This document shows, piece after piece, positions 1-11,060 of a stretch of DNA of 64,000 nt (position 1 is the stretch's first letter; every line of letters begins with the position of its first letter). Origin of the DNA: Ophiodon elongatus (lineage: Eukaryota; Chordata; Actinopteri; Perciformes; Hexagrammidae); NCBI GenBank assembly GCA_016806645.1, contig JACSYO010001856.1:2429001-2493000 (forward strand). Reading direction: 5' to 3'. The notes below the pieces were generated by a model. It had not been told where the DNA came from, did no database searches, and saw only the letters and a list, made by a program, of their open reading frames with translations. The position numbers were made by a program, and so were the translations under genes.

Positions 1-682
1 CATGCTTCTTCAAATAATAACCTGTTGTACAAAGACCACAACGTGAGAAGAGGTCAGGCTTATGTGTCTCCAGATGTATAATCTTAGTTCTCCTTTTCTC
101 AATTTAATGCTAATCATGACATGCAGGATTGGCTTTATTGTTAATGCCCAGTTGCTGTAATTAAGTCAATGCAAGTTTCAGTTTAAAGTTTACACAACAT
201 AAATCTATGTTCGTCAGTTTTATTTCATGTGCTCAAAGCCTTCTCTTTAACAACAGCGCGTGATAGATCGCTTTTGATCGTCTCTGATTAGTTTAATTGA
301 TTGACTTGTAATTACATTGACCCCAACTGTGTTCCTCAGCAGGCCAAGGACAGTTTGCTTTGGCTTCACTCATTTGAAATTGGCATTTGAAGAAACATAG
401 ACAGGGGTATAAGGTTGGAAGCACAAGATAGAGAAATACAGAAAGGTGAAACAGAGAAATAGCCGACGTGACAGAGAAATTAGTTCCAAATGACACTTGT
501 GAACCTATGAGGGTTAAAGGACAAGAACAAAGGGATGAAATGAAAGGGCAAGACACTGAAGAGAAGCAAAGAAGAGCATGACTGAGCTGTACTTAGCTCA
601 GTTTAAGAGGTTAGAGAAAGAATGAAGTAAAAAGACATGCCAGTTCATGTGTGTACTTGTGCGTGTGTGCGTTAAAGCTCAC
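1..682 (-). other. slc6a2 intron (partial)
   Basis: The sequence lies downstream of the second coding exon, beginning with the donor GT at 682-681. I see no further SLC6 exon here; the next exon must be beyond the left edge. The stretch is ordinary AT-rich intron. Confidence 0.7.
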
Positions 683-3169
683 CTTTAAAGATGGGGCAAA
701 TTTTCCAAACTGTAGCCGCCCCTTCTCTGTTGTACTGGCCCAGGGCAAGCTCCATGTAGAACAAAGGCATCCCCGCAATGACCAAGAAAAGAATGTACGG
801 AATCAAAAAGGCACCTGGAAAGAGAAATAATGACATGTCATGCTTTACATATCCCTGTTACATATACCGTATTCCCTGCTAGCAGGACTGATGTTTTAGC
901 TTACAGTAAGAAAAGGTTCAAAATGTTCAATGTGGAAATAAGTGCTAGACAAAACAAAATACCAAAAGAAGACAAAAAAAGGGGGGGGGGGGGGGGGGCA
1001 GTGGTAGTTAGGGGTTTTGACATTGTTGAAAAAAACAACACACCATAACATGCAAGCAGGAAGGCTCACAGCTATTTTCATGCCGGGCCTCAGTAGCACA
1101 TCCAACAACAAGGAAATGACCTCCCATAATTGAATTGTTCTTGACATTGTCCAACACATATGACGCATTATCTACAGTAATGAATACATTTTGCTGAGGG
1201 CCAATATGATTGAAAGGCCATCAGTGGAGTTGACCCTTTGGGGCACTGAGCACAACATGTTGATTTTCGCCATGTGAATGGACACACAGACAAACAAGAG
1301 GATAGGGCACACGTTCTAGTGAGCAGTCTGTTGATGAGTGTTGAGGGAGAAACAACCCTGTTTAAAACAATCCTTTGTTTATTCAACTACACACACTGTA
1401 CTTTATTTTCTCTCACTGCAGTGCAGCTCCAGTGTTGAGTAGTTTTGAAAACAGGGGAAGTTGGTAATCGGTTACTCTTGTATTCAGACATATTGAGTAA
1501 ACCTGAGCTCAGACACTTGAATGTTCAATTAGACCAGGCAAATAAACCTGACAGTATATTTTAAACAAGATGAATCTAATATTTATATAATTTACAAGTA
1601 GATGCTAAAACATGCACTTCATGGCTCATTTGACAATACAGGTTGATTTTAGAGCTAAAGTGGCTTTTCACATGTACACAGGGATGTCCTGATATCACAT
1701 TTTCCCTACATGATTATCATGGACAAAAGAATTCACGATAGCAATATTATCGTCAAATTGATCTTTGACTATGTTTACTGTCCGTTTTGTCCCTTTTTTG
1801 GCAAATGAATTACTCTCAAAATATGAGTGGATAGATGTGGAGGGGGAGTCTGTTACTATAACTATATACAAAATAATTTAAGAGGGGCTGGATAATTTAA
1901 ACAATCTCATCATATGTGTATTATGAACATTATATCAATATTTCATTTTCGAATATCACGGTTATCATCACCCTGCATGCACATGTCTTTATAAAAGGGG
2001 ACATGTTCTTTATTATGTAAACTAAAACCTGTTTCTCATGATCAATTAATGAATTTAAAGAACTGAAAGTGGCACAACATTAAAGCAATTCTAAAATCTG
2101 TGCATCCTCAATCTGTAACCGATGGGTCAAGGGGGGCTGGAGCTGATCGCGGCTTACATTGAGCGATTTTAAAATAACAATGTCATTAGTTTATTAAGAC
2201 AGAGTTTGTACCTTTAAAAAAAAATTTCAAAAAGGGAAAACAAACATTGGAGATAAAGATGTAAAAAAAAACACCTGTTGGTTATTCAACTACACACACT
2301 TCTTCCCACCCTCTCTGCTCACTAAAGTGCATCTTCAGTTTTCAATAGTTTTAAGTGTGATTATGTATCCAGACCTGCTGAGTGACCAAGAACCTGGGCA
2401 GTCAGTTTACCCAATATCTTTATCCATGTGCATGCCTTGAGGAAATTAGGTATTTCATTCATCAAGCTACATGCACTTCCCCATTAATACACCTGGGACC
2501 ATTAAAAAGTGAATTAAAGAGATTAAATGAACTATTAGAACAACATAGTAAAATAACTGCAATCTAATCTAAACTTAATCTGGCTGTAGTATTTCCTTTG
2601 ACAACACATTCGTATTTTTTGAAAGACTTGAAAGTAAAAATAGAGACGCTTTAGCACCTGACCCCTAAATGAAAGAAGACGCTGAACATCAATGAAGAAC
2701 AAACTACTATCATTATAATTTACAGTGTATCTAGCCGACCCAGTCACGCCTGGTATTCTTTATTATTATGTTACTATACAGGGATTTATACCCGAACCTG
2801 AGAACATGATAAGTTTGTGACCTCTTCTAAATATTTAAGCATCTGTGAACGCGCTGTAATCAAAGTCAACTCACCTCCTCCATTTTTGTAGCACAAGTAA
2901 GGGAATCTCCAAACATTGGCCAGGTCTACTGCGAAGCCAATAACCGACAGGAGAAAGTCAATTTTCTTTCCCCAAGTTTCTCGTTCCTCCTCGGTGCATC
3001 CGGGGGGACCTGCGAGGTGGCTAGGGGTAGGAATGATGGAGGAACTGGTGTACTGGACGCCATTCTGGTCCTTCACCAGTATCAGTTCTACCTCCTTTTT
3101 CTCCACATTGCACTGTTTCAGCGGGGCCACCGACGAGAGCTTGTGTTCTGGCAGAACCTGGATATTCAT
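683..3169 (-). CDS. slc6a2: Sodium-dependent noradrenaline transporter, 5' part (partial)
   Basis: The SLC6A2 family carries noradrenaline into cells with Na+ and Cl- across the plasma membrane of noradrenergic neurons. Two coding exons are visible: 2875-3169 (start ATG at 3169, intracellular N-terminus plus TM1) and 683-814 (TM2 region, 132 bp). The join is in phase, GG G|GT GCC, with GT and AG ends. TM1 contains FAVDLANVWRFPYLCYKNGG. Its Asp in AVDLANVWRFPY is the amine-binding Asp of monoamine transporters. Exon 2 carries MPLFYMELALGQYNREG and ends at ICPIFK. The N-terminus beginning MNIQVLPEH resembles the mammalian NET start, favouring slc6a2 over the dopamine or serotonin transporter. 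An in-frame GTG lies upstream at 3196, but the ATG is the sensible start. The remaining exons lie beyond the left edge (donor at 682-681). It is co-oriented with lpcat2. Confidence 0.95.
980..998. repeat. Poly-G homopolymer
   Basis: An unbroken run of about 18-19 G follows a short A-rich stretch. Runs this long are error-prone in assembly and could fold as G-quadruplex DNA on the plus strand. Confidence 0.9.
1379..1530 (+). repeat. Diverged dispersed repeat, copy A
   Basis: It shares TTATTCAACTACACACACT exactly with 2281-2299. It then shares similar segments in the same order: a TCTCTNCTCACT-like stretch, AGTAGTTTT versus AATAGTTTT, and GTATTCAGAC versus GTATCCAGAC. Copy B lies about 900 bp downstream. 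Either a transposable element inserted twice or there was a local duplication. Confidence 0.5.
2280..2410 (+). repeat. Diverged dispersed repeat, copy B
   Basis: Second copy of the unit at 1379-1530, in the same orientation and with colinear short matches. No coding potential is seen. Confidence 0.5.
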
Positions 3170-3900
3170 CTTCTCTGCGGCGCTCACGAAGCCCACGCTG
3201 ACCCGGTGCTCTCACGGCCCCCTGCGGGTTCTGGCGGAGCTGATGGTCCGAGTCGGTGCTCCTGAGGACGGCAGTTCCAAGCGAGCGTTCACCGCCGAAA
3301 CTGCGCCTGATGCCTCCGCGTACATGAGCTGGAGAGGAGGAAAGAGAAACAGAGTTTGGAGAGGTATCATGATTGTGCGTAAAGTTTCCGCACAGCGTGA
3401 ACTACACAGGTTAGGGCTGCCAGCGGGTGGGATAGGTGGGATTATTCCTCCTATAATAGCCAGACCTAACAATTAATACTAACATTAAGATAAAACATTG
3501 TATCTGTAGGCTGATGCCCAGCAACAGCAGGTGAAATACCCTAAAGAGCGAATTACTTTCCACGGCACGGCGCGCGCATGAGCGTATTGTGCCTAATCAC
3601 CTAAAAACAGCCCAAATAAGGAAAACGAGAAAGATAAATTGTTATTTGAATATGTCACCGTTACTAAAGCAGTTCAAAGGTATGAAGCTGAAAGTTTCCC
3701 CTCCGTACTTTGTGAAGCTAGGTACACATCTCCATGACCCGATGCTGCTGCTGTCCAGATGCATCCGAGGGAAGACTGCCCATTTTGAAGGAACAATGAG
3801 GCTCGCCTTCTCCAGGAGACGCGATATAAAATGCGAGCTTTTAAATCGGTTCTCTCTCTCTCTCTCTCTCTTCCACGTGATATTTTATAATTGAACGCTT
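3170..3900 (-). promoter_or_regulatory. slc6a2 5' leader and putative promoter region
   Basis: The first 160 bp upstream of the ATG (3170-3328) are GC- and CpG-rich. They are preceded by a pyrimidine tract and AG (3330-3329), so the start-codon exon may be spliced to an upstream noncoding exon. Mammalian SLC6A2 also has a noncoding first exon. An upstream ATG at 3325 opens a 37-codon ORF ending at 3212, before the main start. Farther upstream the minus strand has a TATAAAAT-like stretch (about 3881-3890) beside an E-box CACGTG (3874-3879) and a (TC)n tract. The transcription start is not determined. Confidence 0.4.
3850..3872. repeat. (TC)n microsatellite
   Basis: About 11 TC units; on the minus strand it is a GA tract within the putative slc6a2 promoter. 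Confidence 0.9.
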
Positions 3901-4017
3901 TCTCTCCATGTTTGATGTGGACTTGTCATGATAGCTGTTTTCGTTTAAACTCAAGTTCCCATAAACTTGTGCATCTGCTTCTGACTTGTCAGTGCAACAA
4001 TCAGTCGGGATGAGAAC

Positions 4018-4120
4018 ATAATAATAATAATAATAATAATAATGCATTTAATTTGTAACGCACTTTTCATTCATAAAGAATATCAGAGTGCACAGAGCCA
4101 GTACATAGTACATAGTTAAA
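4018..4120 (-). mobile_element. Possible L2/SINE-type 3' tail with (TAA)n end
   Basis: A (TAA)n run (4018-4043) is followed by about 75 bp including AACGCACTTTTCATTCATAA. Read on the minus strand this resembles the 3' tails of fish L2-related SINEs/LINEs, which end in short tandem repeats. A similar tail lies at 16019-16127 on the plus strand. Family assignment is from memory of the pattern only. Confidence 0.4.
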
Positions 4121-5264
4121 AAAAAACAAAAAAAACATGATATGCCGATGACTCCTTACCTTTTAGATAAATCAAATATTATGTTTATAAACCTTGGTTT
4201 AAACTTTGTAAACTATGGAATTGTGTATTTTTTCGATGGAGACTTTTTCCATGTCAAGAGCAGAATATAAAGTCAGATTATGTCTTTGCTTTTGAGATTG
4301 GCTCTTTAATTTAACATTGTTCAGGAGATATAAGACCACTTTACCTTCAGCTTCACATTAGTCCTTTAAATTTCACATGCAGAAAAACTTTTCAAAATGT
4401 TTTAATTTGGACTTTATCTGTTTTTTCTCTGCACTAAACAGATTGAATTACAGTTTTCTAAGAAGCCATGAAAGCATTGTGTTCCATGTGTAATTCAATT
4501 CTACAGCAGCTTTAGCCAGGGGCAATGATTTCTATTAGATATGGTTGATCAGTTCATCCCATTAGAGTCAATTAATGTCCTCTTTGCTCCCCAGTGCTTG
4601 TTTTATAAAACCCTAATAGGGCTGGTTTTGGGCGTTTTGTTTGTGAAGATTGAATAACTGCAAGGATGGTAAAGCAAAGGACCAGGTAACATGGAAGGAT
4701 AATGTGTTATTACTGTTGTTTTCTCCTGAATTAGTTCTATTCTTTTGCACTTGGTTTTGTATTGTCAGGTACCTCAAGCAAAAATGACTAAAGGTTTTGT
4801 GTTATCATGACCATGTTTGATGAGGAGTGTATTTCTGAATATGCACTAGTGTGATGCTGTACATTCAAACACTGGGTTTCTTCAAATGTCAACGCACACG
4901 TAAAGTAATGTTTAATGGACAATGTCCCTAAGAGGTGACTTACAGATGTAAAGCAGGTGCATATTGAGAACAGACAATAATAAGTGAACCTCAGGCTGCA
5001 ATCGTAGAAGTGTACAGGACTGCTGAAGGGAAAATTATGTCATCCTTCACCTCGGTCATCCTGGGTTCCACCTTCTGGCTGTGTGCAATTCTTGAGACCT
5101 TCCTTCTCGTTCTTAAGGTTCGGGCTCTTCCACGTTGACCTGAGGATGGGAAGCTAATGAAACAAGACGCAGCCTCTCAGCAGTCACAGTATGACTGTCT
5201 GGATTTAACCTGTGCATTTGGATATGTGTCACAGCAAAATTCTCTACTCCTGTTCCTTTCTGTT

Positions 5265-5284
5265 CACACACACACACACACGCA
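5265..5284. repeat. Short (CA)n tract
   Basis: About nine CA units followed by CGCACGC. A minor microsatellite in intergenic DNA. Confidence 0.8.
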
Positions 5285-7748
5285 CGCAAGCCATTACAAC
5301 CTTTCACCCACCTCCTCTGAGTATTGAGATGACCCCGCAGTTTACATCTCAGTTGTGCTTATCTCTGCCACAAGTGTCAGCCCTACATCATAAAAAGCGC
5401 CTTAACGCCATGGTAGAAATATGAGTGACTGAAGATGTTTGACTCTCCAGATAGGCCTGCAAGACTTTTTGACTTGCCACAGTAAGGAAAGCACAGGTGG
5501 AAATAATTAAACTATTGATGGCTGGATTCCATTTAGCTGCTTTAATGTCAGGCTCCTGGTAGCATATGCTTGCTCACTGTCACGCTCAATGGGACTCTTG
5601 AATAGAACATAGTGTGAGAAAACTGTGCCTTAAAGCGCTTCAGTGTGAATTACAATCTGTTTACTTGAAGAATGTTTAAAACCAAATCTAAACTTACTAG
5701 ATGTGTAATGTGTTTCATGATGTGTTGACCATGAAAATGAAGTTCACGGGAGACACCGACTCCCTTTTGACAAACCAAAGATAACAGGTTGACGGTCTAC
5801 TCCTTTTTGAAATAATGAGGCACCTGCTTCAGGAGATGCAGAGCTGGATCCCGGAAGTCGGAGGTGGAGCAGATCGAGGTCATAGGCCAATCCCTGCATG
5901 AAACATGTTGCTAATGTATGGTAAATAGGTGGACTTTACGGCAGTACATAACCTGAGTGTTTCCGGAAAAACGGCAGTTCTGGTGTGGTCTGTGTCGAGC
6001 AGAGCTGAACTCTATTCCATGGGCTATTTAGTTTTTTATTTCTTTGTATTGTGTGATTTAATGTGTAATACTTTTTTACTTAAACTTCTAACCACTTCTC
6101 GACTTTATTTTGTTGACGGATTCCTCATTGGGCCGAGGCTCAGTCGTGCGTCCTGAGGGGACTCTCTTCAGGGAAAATGAAGTCTGAATACGCAACAATA
6201 GTCATCATTAGGGTTATTAGTAACAAATGTACTTGTTCCTGCTATGACAAGTGAAAATGTTTGCTTTGAACAAGGCCTATTGTGCTGTGTGAGCCAGGAT
6301 TCAAAAATGTTCTTAATTATAAAAAAATTAAATAAAAAGTGGATTTATTTTTTTTGTCATTCCATCGAGTAGCAGGTCATGACCACATGGTAATCAGGTC
6401 ATGGTATTCACAATGAGTGGGGTTTGTTTTGCTTTGCACCCCTTTACAACTCTCTGGTTTAAATCTCTCCCAGCCTCACAAAAGGAGGAGTGTCATTCAG
6501 CTTCTCTCTTTCTCTGGGCTTTACTAGTGTCTGCAAAGATTTAAGTACCTCAGCAATGTTAAGTATCAGTCCCTACATGTTGTATACATTCAGGTGGAAG
6601 AAATAGCAGTGTGAGTCAGATGTCCAAAGAGCAACATTTCTGAGCAGCATAAAGCACACATCTGGGAAATGTGGTGTCTATAAAAGGTGCAGGCCAGTGA
6701 AGATTGTTCCTCAGCAGCAGCCTCATCTTGTGCTTCAGCCAACACCTACACTCCAAAATAAATCTATAAGAATGTGGTGCCATTGTCCTCAAAATGCTTA
6801 ACACAATAACCAGTCTCCTTCATCTATATATCAAAAGAATCTTTCCCCAAGTCCCACCCCTTCAATCTCCAAGCAACTGGTGAATGAAGAACACAATAGG
6901 GGGCACACACAAGTTGAGTTTGAATAGTGGTTAGTAATTAGGGGGCACAAAAAGGGAGGCTTGACAGCAGGAGGTTTGGCATTATTGCTGTTTGAACTGT
7001 GAGAGTGCTTGAAAAAAGAAGAAAAAAATGTGATTGATCGGCAAGTCTCCGTAAGATTCAGACTTAACTTACATCTCCCATAAGAGACATATATTAAAAT
7101 TCCATACAGATATTTCTAATGTTCTTTCATCTAATTGTTGTGCAAGACATTTTGTTGTCAGAAACACTGTAACTCATTACACTTTTTGTCACTTGGCTCC
7201 TAGAAATAAAAGGAAAAACATTGTGAAACGAGGGAAAAAGACGTTCAATCACTGTTACCAGAGTATGGAGGGATGAGTTTTAGTTTGTTTGGAACTCATA
7301 AACACTTACACACCTTATTTGGTAAGTCTCACTGACAAGTAAAAGACAAATGCCTTTTCCACAACCTTGCTCTGACCCATCTTCAAATATTACACAGGAA
7401 AAGTTGTTGCTCATCATCCAAAAAAGCATCTGGAAAAGAATCAAACACAGAAATGCCCCAAACATTGACCAAGAAAACAAACCTGGGCTGCAGATACCGG
7501 CATTGAACAGCCGATGTTTCATACGGTTCCCCAAACCTTGCCCTCACCAGGACCTTCACTGTTTCTATAAACCATCACAAAGGAAATGAGGAACAATCCC
7601 TTTCCGGAGTGAATAATAGGAGAGAGAAAGTCAACAAGGTGTCATATGGTGTGATAAGGAAACGTAACAATGAGGTTTGGAGGAACTCCCCAAAGGGCTG
7701 AAGGAGACAGCTTGCCAGGCTCAAAACTGTAGGAGTCAATGTTGCAAG

Positions 7749-7758
7749 GTGTGTGTGC

Positions 7759-7811
<53 letters not shown>

Positions 7812-7814
7812 CGT
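7749..7814. repeat. (GT)n microsatellite
   Basis: About 33 GT units with a few GC interruptions at both ends. Open frames across it on both strands are products of the repeat, not genes. Confidence 0.95.
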
Positions 7815-9789
7815 GGGCGTGTTATGTGGGCGTGTGTTTGTAAGCCGATGACTCACATCAATAAATGTGTAGATATCCACACCATGGCAGCGTCTATAGA
7901 AGCAAACACTCATCAGAGTTCAATGAACTCTTTGCACTGAGTAGCTGGATAGAAGCCATGCATGAGAGGACATAACAGTGGGACCATCTTTACAAGGGTA
8001 TCTCATGTTGCCAAGCATTGTTCAAATTCAGATAAATCTATTATACTGGACATCCCAAAGTTTGAAGTTTGCCAAAATACCCAATGTGTAATGCTAGAAT
8101 AAAGAAAACGGTCTATAAAATGATGTACCAGACTGATACTGGATTGATACTGCCATAACAAACAAGAATATGAATACTTCACTCAACTAAGCATTGAATA
8201 TATTACCTATCGAAGGCATTGTTGAAAAACTACCTTTAACTGTACTTGACATTTCCTTTCCCAATCTAATTGTTTACAGTATTTTATTTCACTCCGTAGT
8301 CCTAGTCAGCAACTAACCTCTATCCTGTAATGTTGATGCACACTGTGCTGAATGTTTGAAGCCGTAGATCCATGTCCGTCATGCAAGACAAAGGATGGGT
8401 CACAGGACTGTATATACACGCCCAGGTATCCTGTTGTTACAAGCAGAAAGGTCTATTCTATAGGAACATAAAGCAAAAATGATTTCTTCCTTTTATGTAA
8501 CGCTCCTAAAATGTCGTTGCGCAAATGAGGCCCTATTGCTTTTCACTTAAGAAAAAAAGTGATTGTCTCTTGAACTATTACACAGCCAATGAGTCTGTAG
8601 TATTGTATGCAGGTAAAAGTTGCATCTTAAGCAAAGTCTGTATATTCTGTATATGTAGAGATGTAAAAAAAATGTGTTCATATTCTCAGTGGATGGGAGC
8701 ATTAGTTTAAGTTAACGTATTAACTTGTTACAATGCATACAGTATTTACCCTCTGTGAGTCAAAGCCATTAACTCTATACAATCGGTGAAATACCCTAAA
8801 AAGAACATTCAAAGTAAATAGCTGACTTGGTCTGAACTTGTGGAGTAGCCACTGAGACTCACGCTCATTTGGCCCGAGGAAGCCGGGTTACCTGGTTCAA
8901 TTGAAGCACACAGTACTGTCACATCTGTTATACTGTGAGGCCTGTCGGTTCTGACCTTTCCTTCCAGCCCGGACCAGTGAGTCCGGCCCCCATCCATATG
9001 AGGCCGGTGTCCAGCTTGTGTCCACAAACAGAGGCTGCTCTCTCACTCTGGTCCTGAGGAGACCAAATCGCATTACCAACACATATCTCTCACAATCTAC
9101 TGTGACAGGATCACCCCCCCAGGCAGGGCTGAAGTGGATACAGCAATATACAACAGCCATGTAGAGGAAAGAGGGAGGCTGGGGTTTGGGGGGGGGTGGG
9201 AGCATAGAAGAGAGCGGGAGCTGTGGGTAGTGAAGGAGTCACACTGTTGTAAGCGCGGCAACAATGTCACTTAATTGATTCCATGCCATCTCATCAATTT
9301 TGATTAAAATGAAATGAGCCTCTGTACGTTTGAAAAGGTTAAAACAAATTGAAGTTGGAAATCACAGCTGGTAATCACAGTTTGTCGAACAGCGGGCTTT
9401 TAATGAAGCGACCCGCTTTCCATCATTCATTTCAGCCTCCTCTGTGCATATGGAGCAAGACTGCTTTTTTTTTTTTTGGTGTGTGTGTGTGAGCAAATTC
9501 ACGATTGTTCTATTTAGAGCAGCATGTGTTGGGATTGTATTAGCATCATGGCCTCCTCACAGATGAACTACTCCGTGCAGTTGTGCCAAAATGGAGCTAT
9601 GGTCTCAACGTAATGTCAGCATAAAAAAAAAGTAATGCTTGACCAATAAGGAAATAGATAACTCATTTGTTACAAAACAAAGGTCCTATTTGATGAAAAT
9701 GTTTATTTTTTTATTTACTTATTTACAGAAATTCTCTTTCAATAAATTATATTGATAAAATAGACAAGCACATTTATCTAAATGTGATC

Positions 9790-11060
9790 AAACATCAGTA
9801 CATTTTCCAGGCCGTGGAATTCATCTGAAACAGTTACAATTATACATGATTGACGTTGGGCGATTACTTCCTCACTAGCAACTCGATTATATCAAGGACA
9901 AAAGAAGTAAAAATCCATCCCATTCTTATTTTCGACCACGTTCCGGAAAGTTTTACTTTTATTAATGAAACCACCCTTAAACCATACACTTGGTATGGAT
10001 ACACTTGGTATGGATATCGTATCCTTTTATTTACACAAGATGGCATTGCAACACATCATCACTTGTAGATTCTGACTTCAATATATACTTGAATAGAGAG
10101 AAATTCCTCAAACTAAATGACTCCCCAACAACGTCACCTATACTACTCTGGGAAACAGCCAAGGCAGTAATGAGAGGGAAAATAATCCTGTACTCCACCA
10201 ATGAAAAAAAAAAAAAGAAGAAAAGGGCAAAAACTGAAAAAAAAGAACTTGAGCAGAGAGTAGGAGAACTGAATGGCATATTAGCTATAAATAAATCTCA
10301 TGATATATAAAAAAAAAAAGTCTCAGGGACAAAATGTATTACATCATGTATAAGAAGACAGTTTTTCATACAAAAGCTAAAACATAGCTACTTTGAACAC
10401 AATGAAAACACAATCAGGAAAATATCTGGCAAATCAATATTTCAAACTTTCTATAGCAACCAGATTGCACGCCTACATTAAACACATTCTTTGACAATAT
10501 AGATCTCCCCAAGATAACAGAACCTCATGAAGATATCTTAGACCGACCGATTAGGCTAGATGACTGAGAGAAAGCACTTGAAGCCATATCAAATAACAAA
10601 GCACCTGGATCAGATGGGTTCCCCACTGAACTTTACAAGCACTTTTGGACCACGCCATTGTTCATTAAGACGATAACAGAAATTTACAAAGACGAACATC
10701 CCACCACATAGGAATTCGGCACTTCTCCTCAAACCTAACACGGATCCTATACTATGTGCTCAAGCTACCGCCCTTCATCACTCATTAACACACACATTAG
10801 AATTATTAGGACAGTACTGTATATGAGATTGGAAAAAGTTATCCATATCTTAATTCACTAGGACCAAACTGGTTTCATCAAAGGTAGACACTGTTCAAAT
10901 TATATGCGCCGCCCATTTAACCTAGAAAATATACCCACCAATCAAAAGACTAACACATCCATCTTATTATTAGATGCAGAGAAGGCATTTGACTGTGTAA
11001 ATTGGACCTTTTTATTTGCAACATTAGATAGGTTTGGCTTTGCAGAGTCATTTATTTAAT
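9790..11060 (+). mobile_element. Degenerate L1/Tx1-like LINE fragment (endonuclease end and reverse transcriptase)
   Basis: Conceptual translation, with frame jumps and stops, follows a non-LTR retrotransposon ORF2 in order. It shows an endonuclease C-terminal stretch like DYFLTSNSIISRTKEVKIHP (from about 9853), a linker, the reverse transcriptase motif KAPGSDGFPTELYKHFW (about 10599-10650), QTGFIKGRH (about 10866), and the catalytic-region motif LLLDAEKAFDCVNW (about 10960-11010). Stops interrupt it, for example just before EKALEA at about 10565, so it is non-functional. The 5' part of the endonuclease and everything beyond the early reverse transcriptase are missing. The homology ends near 11060; the left boundary is uncertain. 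Confidence 0.85.
9984..10013 (+). repeat. 15-bp tandem duplication inside the LINE
   Basis: ATACACTTGGTATGG occurs twice back to back (9984-9998 and 9999-10013), adding five in-frame codons (YTWYG) to the relic. Probably a slippage event after insertion. Confidence 0.9.

Larger units (their letters stand above)
815..2874 (-). other. slc6a2 intron between the two visible coding exons
   Basis: The intron is bounded by donor GT at 2874-2873 and acceptor AG at 816-815. It contains a long poly-G run (about 980-998), a pair of related segments about 0.9 kb apart (1379-1530 and 2280-2410), and a 1.68-2.0 kb stretch with repeated ATATCAC/ATTATCG motifs that looks like a decayed dispersed element. 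No coding signal is seen. Confidence 0.75.
3901..9789. other. Intergenic, upstream of slc6a2
   Basis: No gene is recognised on either strand; open frames are short and follow no domain. It holds microsatellites, a possible retroelement tail at 4018-4120, and mostly unique AT-rich DNA. Around 8.8-9.45 kb the composition is richer and less repetitive, but nothing specific is recognised. Confidence 0.6.

Noticed and set aside
3188..3196. GTG-initiated extension of the slc6a2 N-terminus
   Set aside because: Nuclear vertebrate genes start at ATG almost always; ATG at 3169 fits the NET N-terminus.
2916..3476. 186-codon plus-strand frame opposite the slc6a2 start exon
   Set aside because: Antisense shadow of a GC-rich exon; the minus-strand frame carries the transporter motifs.
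7749..7814. CRISPR-like regular array
   Set aside because: It is a simple dinucleotide microsatellite with no spacers; the genome is vertebrate.
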